DNA from: Dermanyssus gallinae
Lineage: Eukaryota > Arthropoda > Arachnida > Mesostigmata > Dermanyssidae
Reading direction: 5' to 3'
Assembly: GCA_003439945.1 (NCBI GenBank)
Contig: QVRM01001369.1
Coordinates: forward strand, 625,501-689,500
DNA: 64,000 nt
Both the position numbers and the translations under genes were made by a program. How positions within the stretch are numbered: the first letter of the stretch is position 1; the number at the start of each line of letters is the position of its first letter. Below are positions 10,988 to 23,506 of the stretch, piece by piece. The notes below the pieces were generated by a model that was given only the letters and a program-made list of their open reading frames with translations, was not told where the DNA came from and did not search any database.

Positions 10988-11784
10988 AATGGGAAGAGGG
11001 AGGGGGGAGACACGCCTGCACGGCACAGCCTAACAAACCGCAGCCATAGTAGTATCAGCATCGGCTGGAGTAATCTCGGCAAGAAGACTAAGGCTAAGTA
11101 CCAATCACCGGCTAACGTCATGCCCGAACTTTGACAGCCTAACTTTGACGTCCTGGCCGCAGCCAGTCCAGTAGTTGTATGAGAACAATTTCCCAGGCTG
11201 CTGTGCTCTGCTGCCGCTGTCATAGATTGTATGAACAATCTATTACAGTAGCAGGAACACTTCGCCAACGACGTGCAAGTAATACTGAATGAACGCTAAC
11301 AAAAATATTTGTTCGTCAAATAATATGACTTTAAGCCAACATCGAAACATCAGAGGCTTACTGAAAGATATCCTCCCTCAAATATACGTTGTCAACGCAA
11401 ATCCGTCACAGTAGTGTCACACACACACACATAATAGTGCACAGTAGTGTCAAAGCTGGTCATGTTGACTTATCCAGATATCAATGAGACGTTCAACCTA
11501 CCTTTAACGACGTTATACCCCGCTAAACGCCAGGAGGTATCCTATATTTGGGAGACCTTGTAAGAACTCATTTGCATTTGATAGGCTTCAAAAAACTATC
11601 GTCCAATAGATACGGCCCCACCCTAGAAGGAGACCGTACGGCCCTTGGCATACACGGCTGACAAATGGAAACTACGTATGTGAAACCCTTATAAAGCTGA
11701 CGCGTGCAAATCCCTCATAGAGCTAACGCTAAACCTTTCGTTATGTGAAGTGACACGTGTCTGGTACCACTTAAAATTGTTTAT

Positions 11785-11943
11785 ATGCAAATATATGCTT
11801 GTTTGGAATGCGACCGCAACCGTCTACCTGGTCTGCTCCATGGTCGGCCGCGACGCTTCGCAAGTAGCTTATTCAGTCAGGCTAGCGGAGGCTGGTCAGC
11901 GTCGAAAATATGCGTCCATCGGCTGCGCTCTCTGCCAGTGATT
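11785..11943 (+). mobile_element. LINE family A, internal fragment copy 2
   Basis: The plus frame reads YMLVWNATATVYLVCS, then SQVAYSVRLAEAGQRRKYAS. This is the W-D-A-T-V-T-D-S to R-R-K-Y-S segment of family A (compare 16720-16840 and 32480-32600). Both ends are cut off; the QRGNAAS end is missing. It lies in the mannosidase intron, antisense to the gene. Confidence 0.7.
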
Positions 11944-12931
11944 AACGAGTACATGTATGTGTGTATATATTACTACTCTTAAACTACTACTAATAAATAC
12001 TTTTTGCGTGGTACTATAAGAGGTAATTTTCGTCAACCATACTGGAATTGTGCCATAAAACGTTCCCTATGTACGTTTTTATCAAGTATTACTTAGCATT
12101 TAACGCCTGCGCTATTTAAATAAGAATTGCTGTTATATTGATATAGTATCGACCTCATCTTATCATAAAAATTGTTTTATCCTTTTGTTGGGGAAATGAA
12201 ACAACATTGCTCCTTAAGAACACAGTGTTCTACTATAACAATGAAAAAGATCACTGTCACGCAAAAATCGAACAATATCTGGCGCTGTATAAATGCCTTC
12301 AATCTAGGAATTAATTTCGTTTATAAAGAAGCGGATGGTCCCATGCGACTTTATTAATGTTTTAAATGACGGACTTTATTAATTTACGACTTTATTAATA
12401 TTTTAAATGACGGACTTAAACTGCCACACGACCACGAAAATACCCTAAATGGCTACAAAGCTTAAAACCTTCCCATCTTTCCTGATAAGATATCTATAGA
12501 TTCTACACGTAAAGTTCATTCGCAGTTAGCTATTATTGCTGTTTTTGTTAAAGTAAGTGAAATTAAAGCGTGTACATATAACAGCAAGTAATGTCTGCCC
12601 AGTGATATGCAAGCTGCTACAAATACTCGTAGGCATTCAAGGTTTGTCCATATAATAAGACCATTTCCCAGTTACTCATGTTTGTATAGAAGTATTGATT
12701 TTATAGTGGTTTTGAAGCAAATATGCACACACGAAATTCAGCGTCTATATGTAGAAGTATCGTAAATGTTGACTATGCAATACCAGATCGTATCGTACTA
12801 GGGCCTTAGTGTTTGACGACAGAGTTCGATTGTTTGTATTTCTATATATAAAATATTGTCAATTTGTTAGAGTTGTGACTCTTCCATATGGCACACTATG
12901 TATGTATACACGACTACGTCTGTGTTCTTGC
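11944..12931. other. Intronic DNA just downstream of the catalytic mannosidase exon
   Basis: AT-rich with no recognised element. A short direct repeat (ttattaattt... acgactttattaat) lies near 12350-12400. Confidence 0.5.
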
Positions 12932-13125
12932 CTTTCGAAAGATGGCGGCCTGCTCTCGTGAGTGGCCGAAGGGGTCAATTTGCCACCCAACTTTGGGCCG
13001 ACCGCACGCTCCAAAAGTGTCATTGAGCCAGCGGGTTCCAATGGTCATCTCGTCGATTAGGGCAGAATAGTGTGTCGTGGCCTCATCTGACATCGACCAA
13101 CCGCCAGAAATGAATTCAAGACGAC
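12932..13125 (-). CDS. MAN2B1: Lysosomal alpha-mannosidase, catalytic exon (QIDPFGHS)
   Basis: A 194-nt exon: two bases complete a Gly codon, then 64 codons. The acceptor is gaatttcag (13134-13126). It reads [20 protein letters not shown], then [16 protein letters not shown], then [17 protein letters not shown]. The Asp of QIDPFGHS is the family 38 catalytic nucleophile and a zinc ligand. It joins in frame to the next exon to give IFRK-MGFDG, matching LFAQMGFDG of known enzymes. The donor is AAG|GCAAGA (intron from 12931), a GC rather than GT site; the nearest GT (gtagtc, 14 bases on) would break the frame. The usual GGWVMNDEA is GGWSMSDEA here. The exon starts with no Met and is under 70 codons, so a plain ORF scan shows only out-of-frame shadows. 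Confidence 0.95.
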
Positions 13126-14220
13126 CTGAAATTCAGCACAGTGAGAAAAATTGCATTAGGCACCCCACAACACAAGCAGACATTGCTTACCATTGTTCAT
13201 TTTGCTAACCTGAGCAGAGTCAACCTCAATCCAAATAATCCCGACGCTCAAATTGATGAGGCTGCCATTCTATATATATGAGTTTTATTTACCATTCCTT
13301 GTGGAATATCTTTTGAATCAGATGCGCCCGCTGTGTAGTATGTCATACAGCATGCTGCTGGCTTCGCATATAGTTGTATATTGTATATCAGTTCCGACGT
13401 AGAAGTAGACAGTGAGTCATGAGGTAGCATTATTCATGTAGTACTCTCTATTAAACAGTTATGTCTAGTTTCTTCCGGATCCGATCAGGTCATAAACAAA
13501 TAGCACTCTAAAAACTGTGAGATCTGCTACTAGTATTTCAATCAAACCCGAGTGCTAAACATTATATGCCTTATCTATCGTGATAAATTATACGTGCGGT
13601 TCGTTAAAAAATAGCAAAGCGAATGGGCGTCATTAAGCACGGAAGGTTTAAGAAAGAGATGGTGCACATATCTATAACGGACGCTAGTAAGTATGTTTCA
13701 GCGTATACGCTTACATATGGCTAATTTAAAATTAAGGATTCGCCATCCTATAGTGGCGTTTTCACTCAAGGAAGCCACAAGTATTCGCGAATTACTTATT
13801 TTGCTACGTCCTATAGCGTACGATATATACAGTACTGCTATCACTAATGGATCGTCCAGTCGTTAATTTAAGACCCAGAGCCCGCCGCCTAGACATACAA
13901 TTAACGACGAACACGCTCTTCAAGCGAGGATTCGTGTGTATCGACACTGCATGCGACGAACTTATGAGCGTCCGACGACTTTGGTGGGCTCAATCTAAGG
14001 GGAGATGAACCTGACCACTATGACGAGAATATGTTCCAATGTACAATATGTTTGTGAGTGTATGTTGTCTGGCCCGCCGCCCTTGAGGCTCATCGCCGCT
14101 TTTCCTTGGATGCCTAGTAAAGTGACAAGAACAAAAGACAGCATGCCAGACAACAAAGATGACGACAGCAACATAATATTGTTATGTTATATAATAGCCT
14201 GCGACGAACTTAGCGACGTT
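13126..14220. other. Intronic DNA, nothing recognised
   Basis: AT-rich, with short ORFs only and no motif. A plus ORF begins at 14005 and runs into the minisatellite. Confidence 0.5.
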
Positions 14221-14398
14221 GCACGCAACCTCACAAAAACGTGGGGTTGCGCGCAGCCTCAGCAGGATGTGGGGTTGCGCACAGCCTCAGCAGGACGTGG
14301 GGTTGCACGCAGCCTCAGCAGGACGTGGGGTTGCACGCAGCCTCAGCAGGACGCGGGGTTGCACGCAGCCTCAGCAGGACGTGGGGTTGCACGCAGCA
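14221..14398. repeat. 28-bp minisatellite
   Basis: Five full 28-bp units start at 14241, 14269, 14297, 14325 and 14353, with a partial unit at 14381 and a diverged one at 14221. The unit contains gtggggttgcacgcagcctc. Units differ by one to three bases; the third and fourth are identical. Because 28 is not a multiple of three, all three plus frames stay open and read the same peptide cyclically (QPQQDVGLHAASAGRGVARS), which makes three overlapping ORFs without any gene. Confidence 0.95.
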
Positions 14399-15555
14399 CC
14401 GAGCACGCCTAGCGCGGCACCCATACGCCCCATGTACTACGGCGTAGCAACCGTCGTCATCATCATCATTATCATAACCATCACTACCGTCGTTGGGGTC
14501 GCCCTCGTATCGTTCACATGTCTTGGCGTCTGAACCCCACGAACTGCCGGTGGCTGGATAAACGAAGTATCCGCCACCCGGAAGCTTAGCAGGTCGTTCG
14601 ACCACGGAACCGCTGACGACCACGGCTGCGATCGCATTTGCCTGGGCATTGTGCACAGGGCAATGCACGTATGCATGTATACACCTACCTGCCGCTACCG
14701 CATCGATCCGTGATCGAATCACGACAGGAGAGATGGGGAGACGACTAGCTAATGTGCCACGGAACGCCACAACAGGCCTCGCCAGACTGACCAACGGGCT
14801 TGGCTTGGGATTATTTATCATCGCTGGTTGCCTTGGCGTCGATCGCCTGAACGAACCGCCCAACAACAGACGAATAATTCACAAACGGCGGAACTCAACA
14901 AGGAACAATGCCTTGCACACACGTGGATACGCACTGCGAGGTCCTTATCGATTTTCTTAGTAGACCTATCTCAAGATAAGCACGAACATGCGTGTGTGAG
15001 AAAAACGATAGACCCGAGGTAGTTGACCTAGCAAACCGATCTGCTATTAGACAGCACAGCAAGGCTAATGTGCTGAGGGTGTTGGAGATTACGGAATTAT
15101 TGCGCAGTTTTAACAAAACTCTCCAAATAAAAAGGCAGTTAGCGGTAAGGAATTTTGCGATAACTTTTAGTAGGACATTATGGTTGTGATGTATGTTTTA
15201 GGTACTATGTCGAGCATACATGTCAGAAGATAACTAATTGCGAAACATGGGTTTGTGAACTCCGACAAGTCCTCAGACCGACCCGTGGTATGTTTATTGG
15301 CCTTATCGGTCGCATTAACAGCCAATCACTGCGTTGTCATAGTTTAGGAAAAAGAACAGATCCTAAAATCCCATATAATCCAAAACACAAAAAGCTCCCA
15401 CAGAACAAATATCCATGCGCAATAAGCTAACTATTGTATGTATGTGTGTAGTTATATTGCGACAGAAGTATTACTCTATCTAAACAAAAGTAACGGTATA
15501 TTATTCTATTGGATACAAAATACAACACCAGTTTTGATGCGGAGGGGTTAAATAG
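14399..15555. other. Intronic DNA with a GC-richer patch
   Basis: 14400-14950 is GC-rich with a short (ATC)n run at 14457-14470. A 183-codon minus ORF through it (14315-14866) is mostly the shadow of the minisatellite and the (ATC) run (Asp-rich). I find no motif. Confidence 0.4.
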
Positions 15556-15556
15556 G

Positions 15557-15582
15557 TATATATATATATATATATATATATA
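15557..15582. repeat. (TA)n microsatellite
   Basis: About 13 TA units. Confidence 0.95.
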
Positions 15583-16399
15583 CCACTGCCACGTAACCAG
15601 ACACCGACTAAGTGTTTCTTTAATTGAAGCTGCTATAGTAGCGTGTGTACCCTTCCATGCACGTGGTTTTGACAACTAATGAGAAGAATGTTCAGGCCGT
15701 AAGCCCTAGGTATGCAAACCTGTTGACGAATTGCACTTCTCTGCCTTTCGCCTAACGTACATCACCTATAGCTAGTCGGCCCGTCTTCACGAACATTTTT
15801 AGCGACTGCTTCATTCTGGTTGACGCCTAGCTTTTTCTCTTCCGTAAACTCAATCAAGCAGTAGGGCCTCCTTTATTCTTAGAGGTCTTTCCTGTAATAT
15901 GGGAATAATGTCTAATTTATCGACAAATTTGTTTCTTAAGGCCAAGTCGAAGGCCACTTCCAGAACTACAAAAACTGCAGGTAATTCTCGGGCCTTCACA
16001 CCGTATCCCAGACTGTTTGAGCAATTCCCGTATAGCTGTTTGCCTCAACGTGCCTCGCTAAAACCTATATTGCTCCTCTGGCATCTCTTTTTCCTCTGTA
16101 GAGCGTTCAAGTTTTTTGCTCGAAAACGTGTTATACAACCATGTCTACATCGCTGTTCCCTCCATTATTCTTGTTTTGTCTCGAATCCTTTACTTTCAGA
16201 TGTTTGTTTTTGACAAATATCTACTATAGGATAAGACAGCTATCGCATGATATTCTACCTGGTGATTTCGTGATGGCTTCCGAGAAATTGTTAGTTTCCA
16301 TGGTTTCCCTTGTTGAGACCTCTTTTAACATCAATATACATATTAATTTAGCCATTAATAGCCCGATGATAGAGCTAACCAGGGCAGTTGGACAGCACT

Positions 16400-17125
16400 C
16401 TGCAAGAAAAGCGGCTAGCAAGCCTGAATAATAGAGCACGTTCCGTTGCTGATAGAACCAGGCTTGGAGGTGTTAGTAGTCAAGGGGCTGGGGCTTGGTT
16501 ACACGCCCTACCCTGTCCGCGAATTGAAAGTCCTCTGGTCGAAGAGACGACGCGCATAAGCGCAGGACTGCGGCTTGGTGTTAAGTCGTGCCACACCAAT
16601 GTTGTTGTGGTTTTAAATTTTTTTGTGGACGCGTTGGCCTATCATGGCCTGTCATGCGCCTTGAGTGCAGGCCTACGAGCACGTCACTCTTCCGACTCTG
16701 ACACCACTTGAACGTGACCGCATGCTTGTTTGGGACGCAACTGTAACTGACTCATTAGCCCCTTCGATCGACCGGTGCGGACCAAGCAGGTCATGCCTCC
16801 AGGTTAGCTGAGGCTAACAAACGCAGAAAATACTCTAGCGTTGAATATCCGCGCGAATTTTCTCCGTTGATGTTCAAGACTACGGGAGCTGCAGCCCCCC
16901 TTAAACTCATGCTGATTCAGCGCGTGGGTAGAAGCCTTAATCTTTCGACGGGAAGCTCGAGAGCATTCGGAATTCGTGCGTCTGAGGCTGTCGCTCGACG
17001 TTCAACGAGGAAATGCAGCGTCTGTTCATATTGTTAAACTCGGCTAACTCTAGATTAGATAACCCGTGACCACACGTTCGCGCGGAGACAATTATCCAAA
17101 GTGCTAACATATCCAACTTATAATA
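16400..17125 (+). mobile_element. LINE family A, longest copy (copy 3)
   Basis: In order, with frame changes: RTRLGGVSSQGAGAWLHALP near 16460, ISAGLRLGVKSCHTN near 16560, YHGLSCALSAGLRARHSS near 16650, RMLVWDATVTDSLAP near 16720, NKRRKYSSVEYP near 16820, and EFVRLRLSLDVQRGNAASV ending at a stop at 17045-17047. From memory this order is the C-terminal half of a non-LTR retrotransposon ORF whose tail has a PD-(D/E)xK-like nuclease (R-P-D-G ... W-D-x-T-V). The 3' UTR (containing cgtgaccacacgttcgcg) leads straight into (AAT)n at 17119-17146. It is dead and antisense to the mannosidase gene. Confidence 0.8.
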
Positions 17126-17147
17126 ATAATAATATAATAATAATAAA
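17119..17147. repeat. (AAT)n tail of a family A LINE
   Basis: Imperfect AAT units immediately after the LINE 3' UTR, ending before a T run. This is the position a microsatellite-like 3' tail would occupy. Confidence 0.8.
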
Positions 17148-17515
17148 TCTGTTTTTTTTTTGTGGTGATAGTTTCTATTTATTGCTGCCAAAAGCAGGAC
17201 CTTCGACATAGCGACCCATTACAAATGCCATGTTGCGGTTTTCTCTATATTCTCTGTTTCTAAAATTTCTAAAAAAAACAGATCTATAATATGCCGAACA
17301 ACATGGCATGATTACCATTACCTTCTATGCTTAGGCGGAAACTGTTATGAAATTGACTAGTGCGTATGTAAATACTGTGGAGAGTGCAATATCGGACGTT
17401 ACCACATACTCACCTGCTCGTTCATTGACACATCGTCACTACAATCAAGCGTCAACGATATTCTTAGCCTACAAAATTATATGTGAACTATTATACTATG
17501 CTACCAATTCATGGT

Positions 17516-17516
17516 A

Positions 17517-17576
<60 letters not shown>
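17516..17576. repeat. (AAT)n microsatellite
   Basis: About 20 AAT units. No recognisable LINE body precedes it. Confidence 0.97.
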
Positions 17577-17577
<1 letters not shown>

Positions 17578-17843
17578 TAGCCATTTAGTAGTTCACTCTG
17601 CGGCGTCTACCAGGCTGTAGCGACTATCAGGATCATGAATGCCGATATGGGCTAAATATTTGTCTGGTAAAGGAAGCCCAAAGTCGTGAAGCGGGTTCTT
17701 GGAGAGCAAATATTAGTCGGCTGGAATATACGCAAGTCGATTTCGGGCCGATTTATGTAGTCCCAATATTTTAGGAATGGGGAAATGTGTAAGGTGAGTT
17801 GATCTGCCATACCTCCGTAGTCACCTTCCTGCATCACTCAGAA

Positions 17844-18220
<377 letters not shown>

Positions 18221-20335
18221 ACGTGCACTCTACCGTACCTCCTTCTTCCTGACATATCTGCTAAACAGTAAAGGTCCATCTCATTTGCTCCTCATTCTTT
18301 GCGAGAAAAAAGGCTCCGCCATAAACGTTTACCAATCCCGTCTTTTTGGGACTTTGTGGGGGACCTGGCTCTTCCATCCCGGCCCGTGTATTTAGTGCGG
18401 GACTATAGAGTGCGAACATTGTGTGATGACTTCATGACTTTAGACGTAAGAGCAAGATCGTGCCCATCATCAAGTGCAATTCTCAGGCTGCACTTTATAC
18501 CCTTTCATATACACCCTACCAGAAGCGTTGAACATAGTTCTTATGCTCAAACTCTCTTATGAAAATCTGCCAAGCTGTCGCTTGTGAACTTGTCGCTTGG
18601 ATAGATAGCAATTTCAAGCAATCAGCAGTTTCAAGCAATACCTACGGTTAAGAATATTGCAATTAACTTTTGCCCTTAGGCGACATGCTTTCTAAGCAAA
18701 TTAACCCCAACATGCTCGTAAAACTAAAACCAAAGCTAGCTCTTGGTTTTGCATACAAATTGTTTCTCTACTCACATGAGCTCTTAGTTTCGCATACAAA
18801 TTGTTGCAACTCACATGAGATGTGTTTAGAATACAAGTGCCAGGTTGTATTTCACGTTCCCGCCAGTCGAGCCCATCTAGCCGCTATCATTGTAAGTGGG
18901 GGTCTATATTATTATGAATGAATTACTTAAATGGATTTTGTTACTTTGGCTCTAAATGAACAAATGCTATAGGATATCCACATAATTAGTTGATAGAAGT
19001 ACGCGACGACAACAATAACAAAAACAGCACTAACCACCTGTAATAAAACCAGCTCTAACAACCTGTAAAACAAAAGCCGAATTATCCGTTGAAATTCATT
19101 GTTCCTTAAGTCGGCTACGTAGTATGGATGATGGAAATGCATAGACGTGCCAGTATAAACATGAGCATGACAATATGTCACCTCTATATGAACTACACAC
19201 TACAAACTGTTTCAAGTATTTGTAAGGATAGTAATAGATAAATAATATCAGTTATATTGACAAAACAAAAGAGAAAGGGCAGAGCAATTTTTTTGCTGCT
19301 TACATTAGGTGGAGGGTAGCTGAGAAATAATTTGTTAGCTTCTAAAACAATACCTTGAAAAAATGTATACAATATTGATGCTATTTTTATATCGAATAAG
19401 GCCGACACCGTCTTGAGTAAAACTATGCGGGCACTTAAAAGTTGTTGGCGCGGCGACTATTGCTTTCCATGCCTCTTCTCTTAACTGTGCGATGTCTAGG
19501 TATATGCATCCATTTACATACCTCAGCTCCTGCCCGTATAGTTCACGCCAAAGACAGAGTGTTGTTTATTTTTATCAAACGAATTTCCCTATAAGTCGGG
19601 CAGCTTTTTAAGTCCTTGACCATGCATATACATACAAATGCAGCATTCACCCACAATTAAACATATCGTCTTATAAAAAAAAAGAGATAGAAATATCTAC
19701 ATGCGCGCATTTACATATATGCACATATACTATGTACACACCCCCTCTATATACGTTGATATGCTTATCTTATATGCACATATATATCTTGTTTGTTTTT
19801 TCTGTAACACGAGTTAAGAAGCATGGCAATACTGTTTAGGTTTTAAATAAATACTTACTGAGATTGGATTACTAACATTTGATCGTTCGTTTAAAAGCTC
19901 TACCCATTAACGTGTTTTGAATATATTTACTCTTGGTCAGCGCCTGTCATCACACCACAATGGTGCCCGGACGACTAAATCTGAAGAATTTAATCTAAAA
20001 TCACATCGTGCAAACCATAGGCTAATTTGCCCTCTAATAAGTTAAAACATGCTTGTATAGAGGTTAAAACAAGAATATGGTGGTGCGAATACCTTACAAT
20101 ATAGAACAAAACGCAGAGTATGTCCACTGCCGCGAAATCTAGGAGTCTATGGCAGGCTAAACAAACGTTTACGCTCGTATATTTTTTATGTTCAAAGATT
20201 GTTTGCTTAGCAGTAATTTAAAAGATTTGTAGCTCTTATAGTATGTACCTTGATATCGTACAAGACTGTAGCTTATGTAAGATATACATATGCTGCATTA
20301 GCATAGGCATACGGATCCGTGTGCTCCCTCGTTTA
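18221..20335. other. Intronic DNA, nothing recognised
   Basis: AT-rich. A short direct repeat (gcatacaaattgtt ... actcacatgag) occurs twice at 18750-18820. Short ORFs carry no motif. Confidence 0.5.

Positions 20336-20336
<1 letters not shown>

Positions 20337-20365
<29 letters not shown>
20337..20365. repeat. (TA)n microsatellite
   Basis: About 14 TA units. Confidence 0.95.
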
Positions 20366-20366
<1 letters not shown>

Positions 20367-20509
20367 ACAACTATGTTTTTAACTCTAAGTTCATGTGGAT
20401 TTAAGTCTTAACATAAAAACAATTGTCCAACTTCAATACTCGTTTCGTCGTTTACCTGGATTGTCTATATATATATAATATATCTGCGTCTATTGACTCC
20501 ATCATATAC

Positions 20510-20516
<7 letters not shown>

Positions 20517-20572
<56 letters not shown>
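20517..20572. repeat. (TA)n microsatellite bordering a mariner end
   Basis: About 27 TA units running directly into the element end cagggtgg at 20573. A TA-targeting transposon inserted in a TA array would look like this. Confidence 0.97.
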
Positions 20573-20575
<3 letters not shown>

Positions 20576-21590
20576 GGTGGACTATAATTGTTGTATCGAT
20601 GCTTGTCGGGTGGATATGGAAAGTGTCAGACGCTCTGTTCTTCTGCTCTCATCTGTGGTCAGGCAAAATCATGATCGCACATCAAAGAAACCATAATTAA
20701 TCGGTAGAATGGCCAAACCTAGTGCACACAGAGCGGCTATTAATCGGGAGCTGGAAGAGGGCCGTTCTATTGCAGAGATTGGAAAGTGTTCAAGCTTAAT
20801 AGGAACGTTGTGACCCGAACTGTTGATAGACTTCGTGAGGTGGGGAACCTTAGTGATCGCAATCGGACCGGTAGACCGCGCTCTATAAAAACTTCAAAAA
20901 ATGTTGAACAAGTGCGTTTACGAACGTTCAGAAAAAACCCTTAGCGGTCCCAAAGGCAGTTCGTTAGAGAGATTCAGACGTCACGTGCAATCCTCAGAAA
21001 GATTGTAAACGAACATCTCGGTATGGTTCCATATCGTCTTGTGCAAAGACAAGAGCTAACCGACTCTAATAAGGCACAAATGTTGACTTTGTGCAAAAAT
21101 TACTATAGCGCCTTCGTCGTTTGACGTGTTGTGGACAGATTGCAGAGCGCAAGCTTGCTGCGCAGCTAAACTTCAACCGCCAAAATAATCGAACTCTTGC
21201 CCAAAGCGCCCAGGAAGCTGGACGGAACGTGGAAGAGTGGTTGACCGATCGCAAGGAGGAGCCACCACCATGGTATGGGCCGGACTATCGACAAGCGGCA
21301 CAAGTCCGTTGATTTTTTTAAGCTATCGTAAAACGTGACACCCGAATTTTATCGACAAAGCATTTTCTAAATCATTGTAAATCTTCTTTCGGCCACAAAA
21401 CCATTTCACCCACGACCATGGAGGCTCGAACAGGATGAAGCACCAGCCCACACAAGCACAATTGTATAAAGATGGTGCAAGGAGCGCCTTCCTGACCTTT
21501 TGGACAAATCGATTTTAAAATTTCGACGAAAAGCAAAGATTCATGTTTTCTACCTAGGACCAATAGTCAATCACGTTTTGAGTAATGTAT
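20573..21590 (+). mobile_element. Tc1/mariner-superfamily transposon relic
   Basis: It begins CAGGGTGG next to TA. A Met at 20709 opens MAKPSAHRAAINRELEEGRS (helix-turn-helix start). Then, across frame changes: VDRLREVGNLSDRNRTGRPR, VNEHLGMVPYRLVQRQELTD, LNFNRQNNRTLAQSA, TMVWAGLSTSGTSPLIF and DEAPAHTSTIV near 21435, the last carrying the second catalytic Asp. Several stops and indels make it inactive. The right terminal inverted repeat is not visible; the coding trace fades by about 21570. It differs from the relic at 7790-8220. Confidence 0.85.
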
Positions 21591-22100
21591 ATATATTTTT
21601 TTCAATAACCAAGTCACGTACCAAATGAACAAAACATTTGGTATGTTAGTATCTCTTATCGTTATTTGATAGTAAGCTCTCAAAGTTTAACACAATCATG
21701 GACCACTTTGTGTAAATAGCGGACGTGTTCTTGCAGGACTGTGAAACAGATCTTAGGATCTTAGTACCCGCCTGGAATTAGCCAAATTTGTGTTAGCAGG
21801 CAGATGCTTTTTTGTGAATGTTTTTTTAATGTGAAATCGTATAGTAAAGTTACCACTGCTGGCGCCACCAGTAGGGACGCAAGTAGCTTCGTAACGGCTG
21901 GACATCTAGCTGTCGTTTTGGCGTATCGTTTGACGCCAAAAGTGCGGACAGGTCTGAACAGAGCTACGGTCATATGAAATTAAAATCGTACTCAATGAAC
22001 TAAAGGGGAGCGTGAAATAGTGCCATAAAGGGTGTCTAACATACATATATAGCACAGCATCAACCTACACAGTGAATGATATAGTTTTGCGGATAGAATA
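21590..22100. other. Intronic DNA, nothing recognised
   Basis: AT-rich. Short ORFs have no motif. Confidence 0.5.
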
Positions 22101-22109
22101 GGAAGGAGG

Positions 22110-22995
22110 CCCGCTTGCACCCAGGTGAGGTCAGGCAATGGCCGAAGAGGGATGACATCCGAGAGGGAGACAAGATAAACAGAGGATATAAATGGAGGAG
22201 AAGAAAGCGAGACTACGGGAAAGGACATCTCTCACGGTATGACTGACGAGCAGTCGAAAGCTAGAAAGGGAGCCGCCTATAGTTCACCGGGAAGAGAAAA
22301 GATAGACAGAACAACAAAGATCCTAGAGGAGGTTAGGAAAAACAACCCTAGGATGCCGTTCTGACGTTGAAACAACAAATAGATGGCTTGGTGAAATTCT
22401 GCGAATCACACGCTCACACAAAGGAGATTAAAAAAGAGATCAAGAAGCTCGCTGGGACTCCACAACGACCCGCGCGGTTGCCTTGTGGGGACTAGTTACC
22501 ACCTGGAGACTTCGATGCCGCAAGCACGCCATAGACAAGCCGGCACACATCGGAGAGGATCACATAGTCTACAGGAATGGATAACCGAGTGAAGCCTACT
22601 AGTATTTAATGAGAGTTTCAGCGAATCGGTGCTTTTTTACGATAATGGAATGGCGTGTTGCGAAGAAGAAGAAGATCACAAGTGATCACAAATACATATG
22701 TCTTAAGCTCCGAACACCCAACGCTGGCAGCGTTCCATGATATCAATGAGTAAGTGCTGGCAGATGCGTAAGCCGGACAGAACCTAAAGGCTGATTTAGA
22801 TGATGCTGTAGCCGGCTTACAGAAATACAAGCGAACGAACATCAGCTTTCTGCGATGTTCACTGCGGCTTGCGAGAGGGTCGGCCCTTCTCATCAGTGGA
22901 ATGAAAAGATCGCCGAGGCAAGAAAGGCATATATTAGGTTTCAAAGGATTTACAGGAGAACGCAGATAATGTTACTGGCTTGTACCAAGAAATCA
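22110..22995 (+). mobile_element. R1-type LINE fragment (ORF1 piece and endonuclease-RT linker)
   Basis: Near 22370-22480 the plus frame reads QQIDGLVKFCESHAHTKEIK, typical of the coiled N-terminal part of R1/CR1-type ORF1. Near 22640-22720 it reads SDHKYICLKLRTPN, the S-D-H step at the end of the AP-type endonuclease. Near 22895-22970 it reads WNEKIAEARKAYIRFQRIYR, the linker before the reverse transcriptase. Most of the endonuclease is deleted between these parts and there are stops. It is antisense to the mannosidase gene. Confidence 0.7.
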
Positions 22996-23276
22996 CCTTT
23001 GTATAAATAGAAACACGCGTAGTTGTTAAATATAGTAGTAGGTATTTGGCGGTCAGCATTAAGACACCTAATCATATGAAATACTACTTGAATTATACAA
23101 TTATCCAATAGATAAATAGACAATCAGTAGAATTGTTACTACATTGTTGTGAAGAGGCCGTACATATTCAAATAGGGCTGCATCACAATGCACAAAAGTT
23201 CAGGCTATGCAGGTGATCTTAGGGATCTAAAGCTCTTAGAGGGCCTCTCTTTCTAACTTTTAGATATGGAGGGTGA

Positions 23277-23365
23277 ATATATATATATATATATATATAT
23301 ATAGGAAAGACATTTGTAGATGTGCGCCTCAGGGAAACATATATATATATATATATATATATATA
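23277..23365. repeat. Two (TA)n runs
   Basis: (TA) runs at 23277-23302 and 23339-23365, 140 bp below the 5' splice site of the mannosidase exon at 23507. Confidence 0.95.
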
Positions 23366-23506
23366 AGGAGAGCAAATATGCTAGCAATATCCGTCCATAT
23401 GTAGTGTGTAGTGTGTATGGTGACAAACTGAGTGAGACAGCATAGTGCCAGGTTAGCGTAGCGCTGCTGCTGTTGCTGTTGCTGCTCGTCATCGCTGTTG
23501 ACCTAC

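Noticed and set aside
10694..11268. Several Ser/Leu and Arg/Glu ORFs
   Set aside because: Produced by the (GA)n repeat in all frames.
12911..12918. GT donor (gtagtc) for the catalytic exon
   Set aside because: Using it would add 14 bases and break the frame with the exon at 602, whereas the GC site keeps it.
14315..14866. 183-codon minus ORF
   Set aside because: Its C-terminal third is the minisatellite read backwards and the middle is an Asp run from (ATC)n; no motif.
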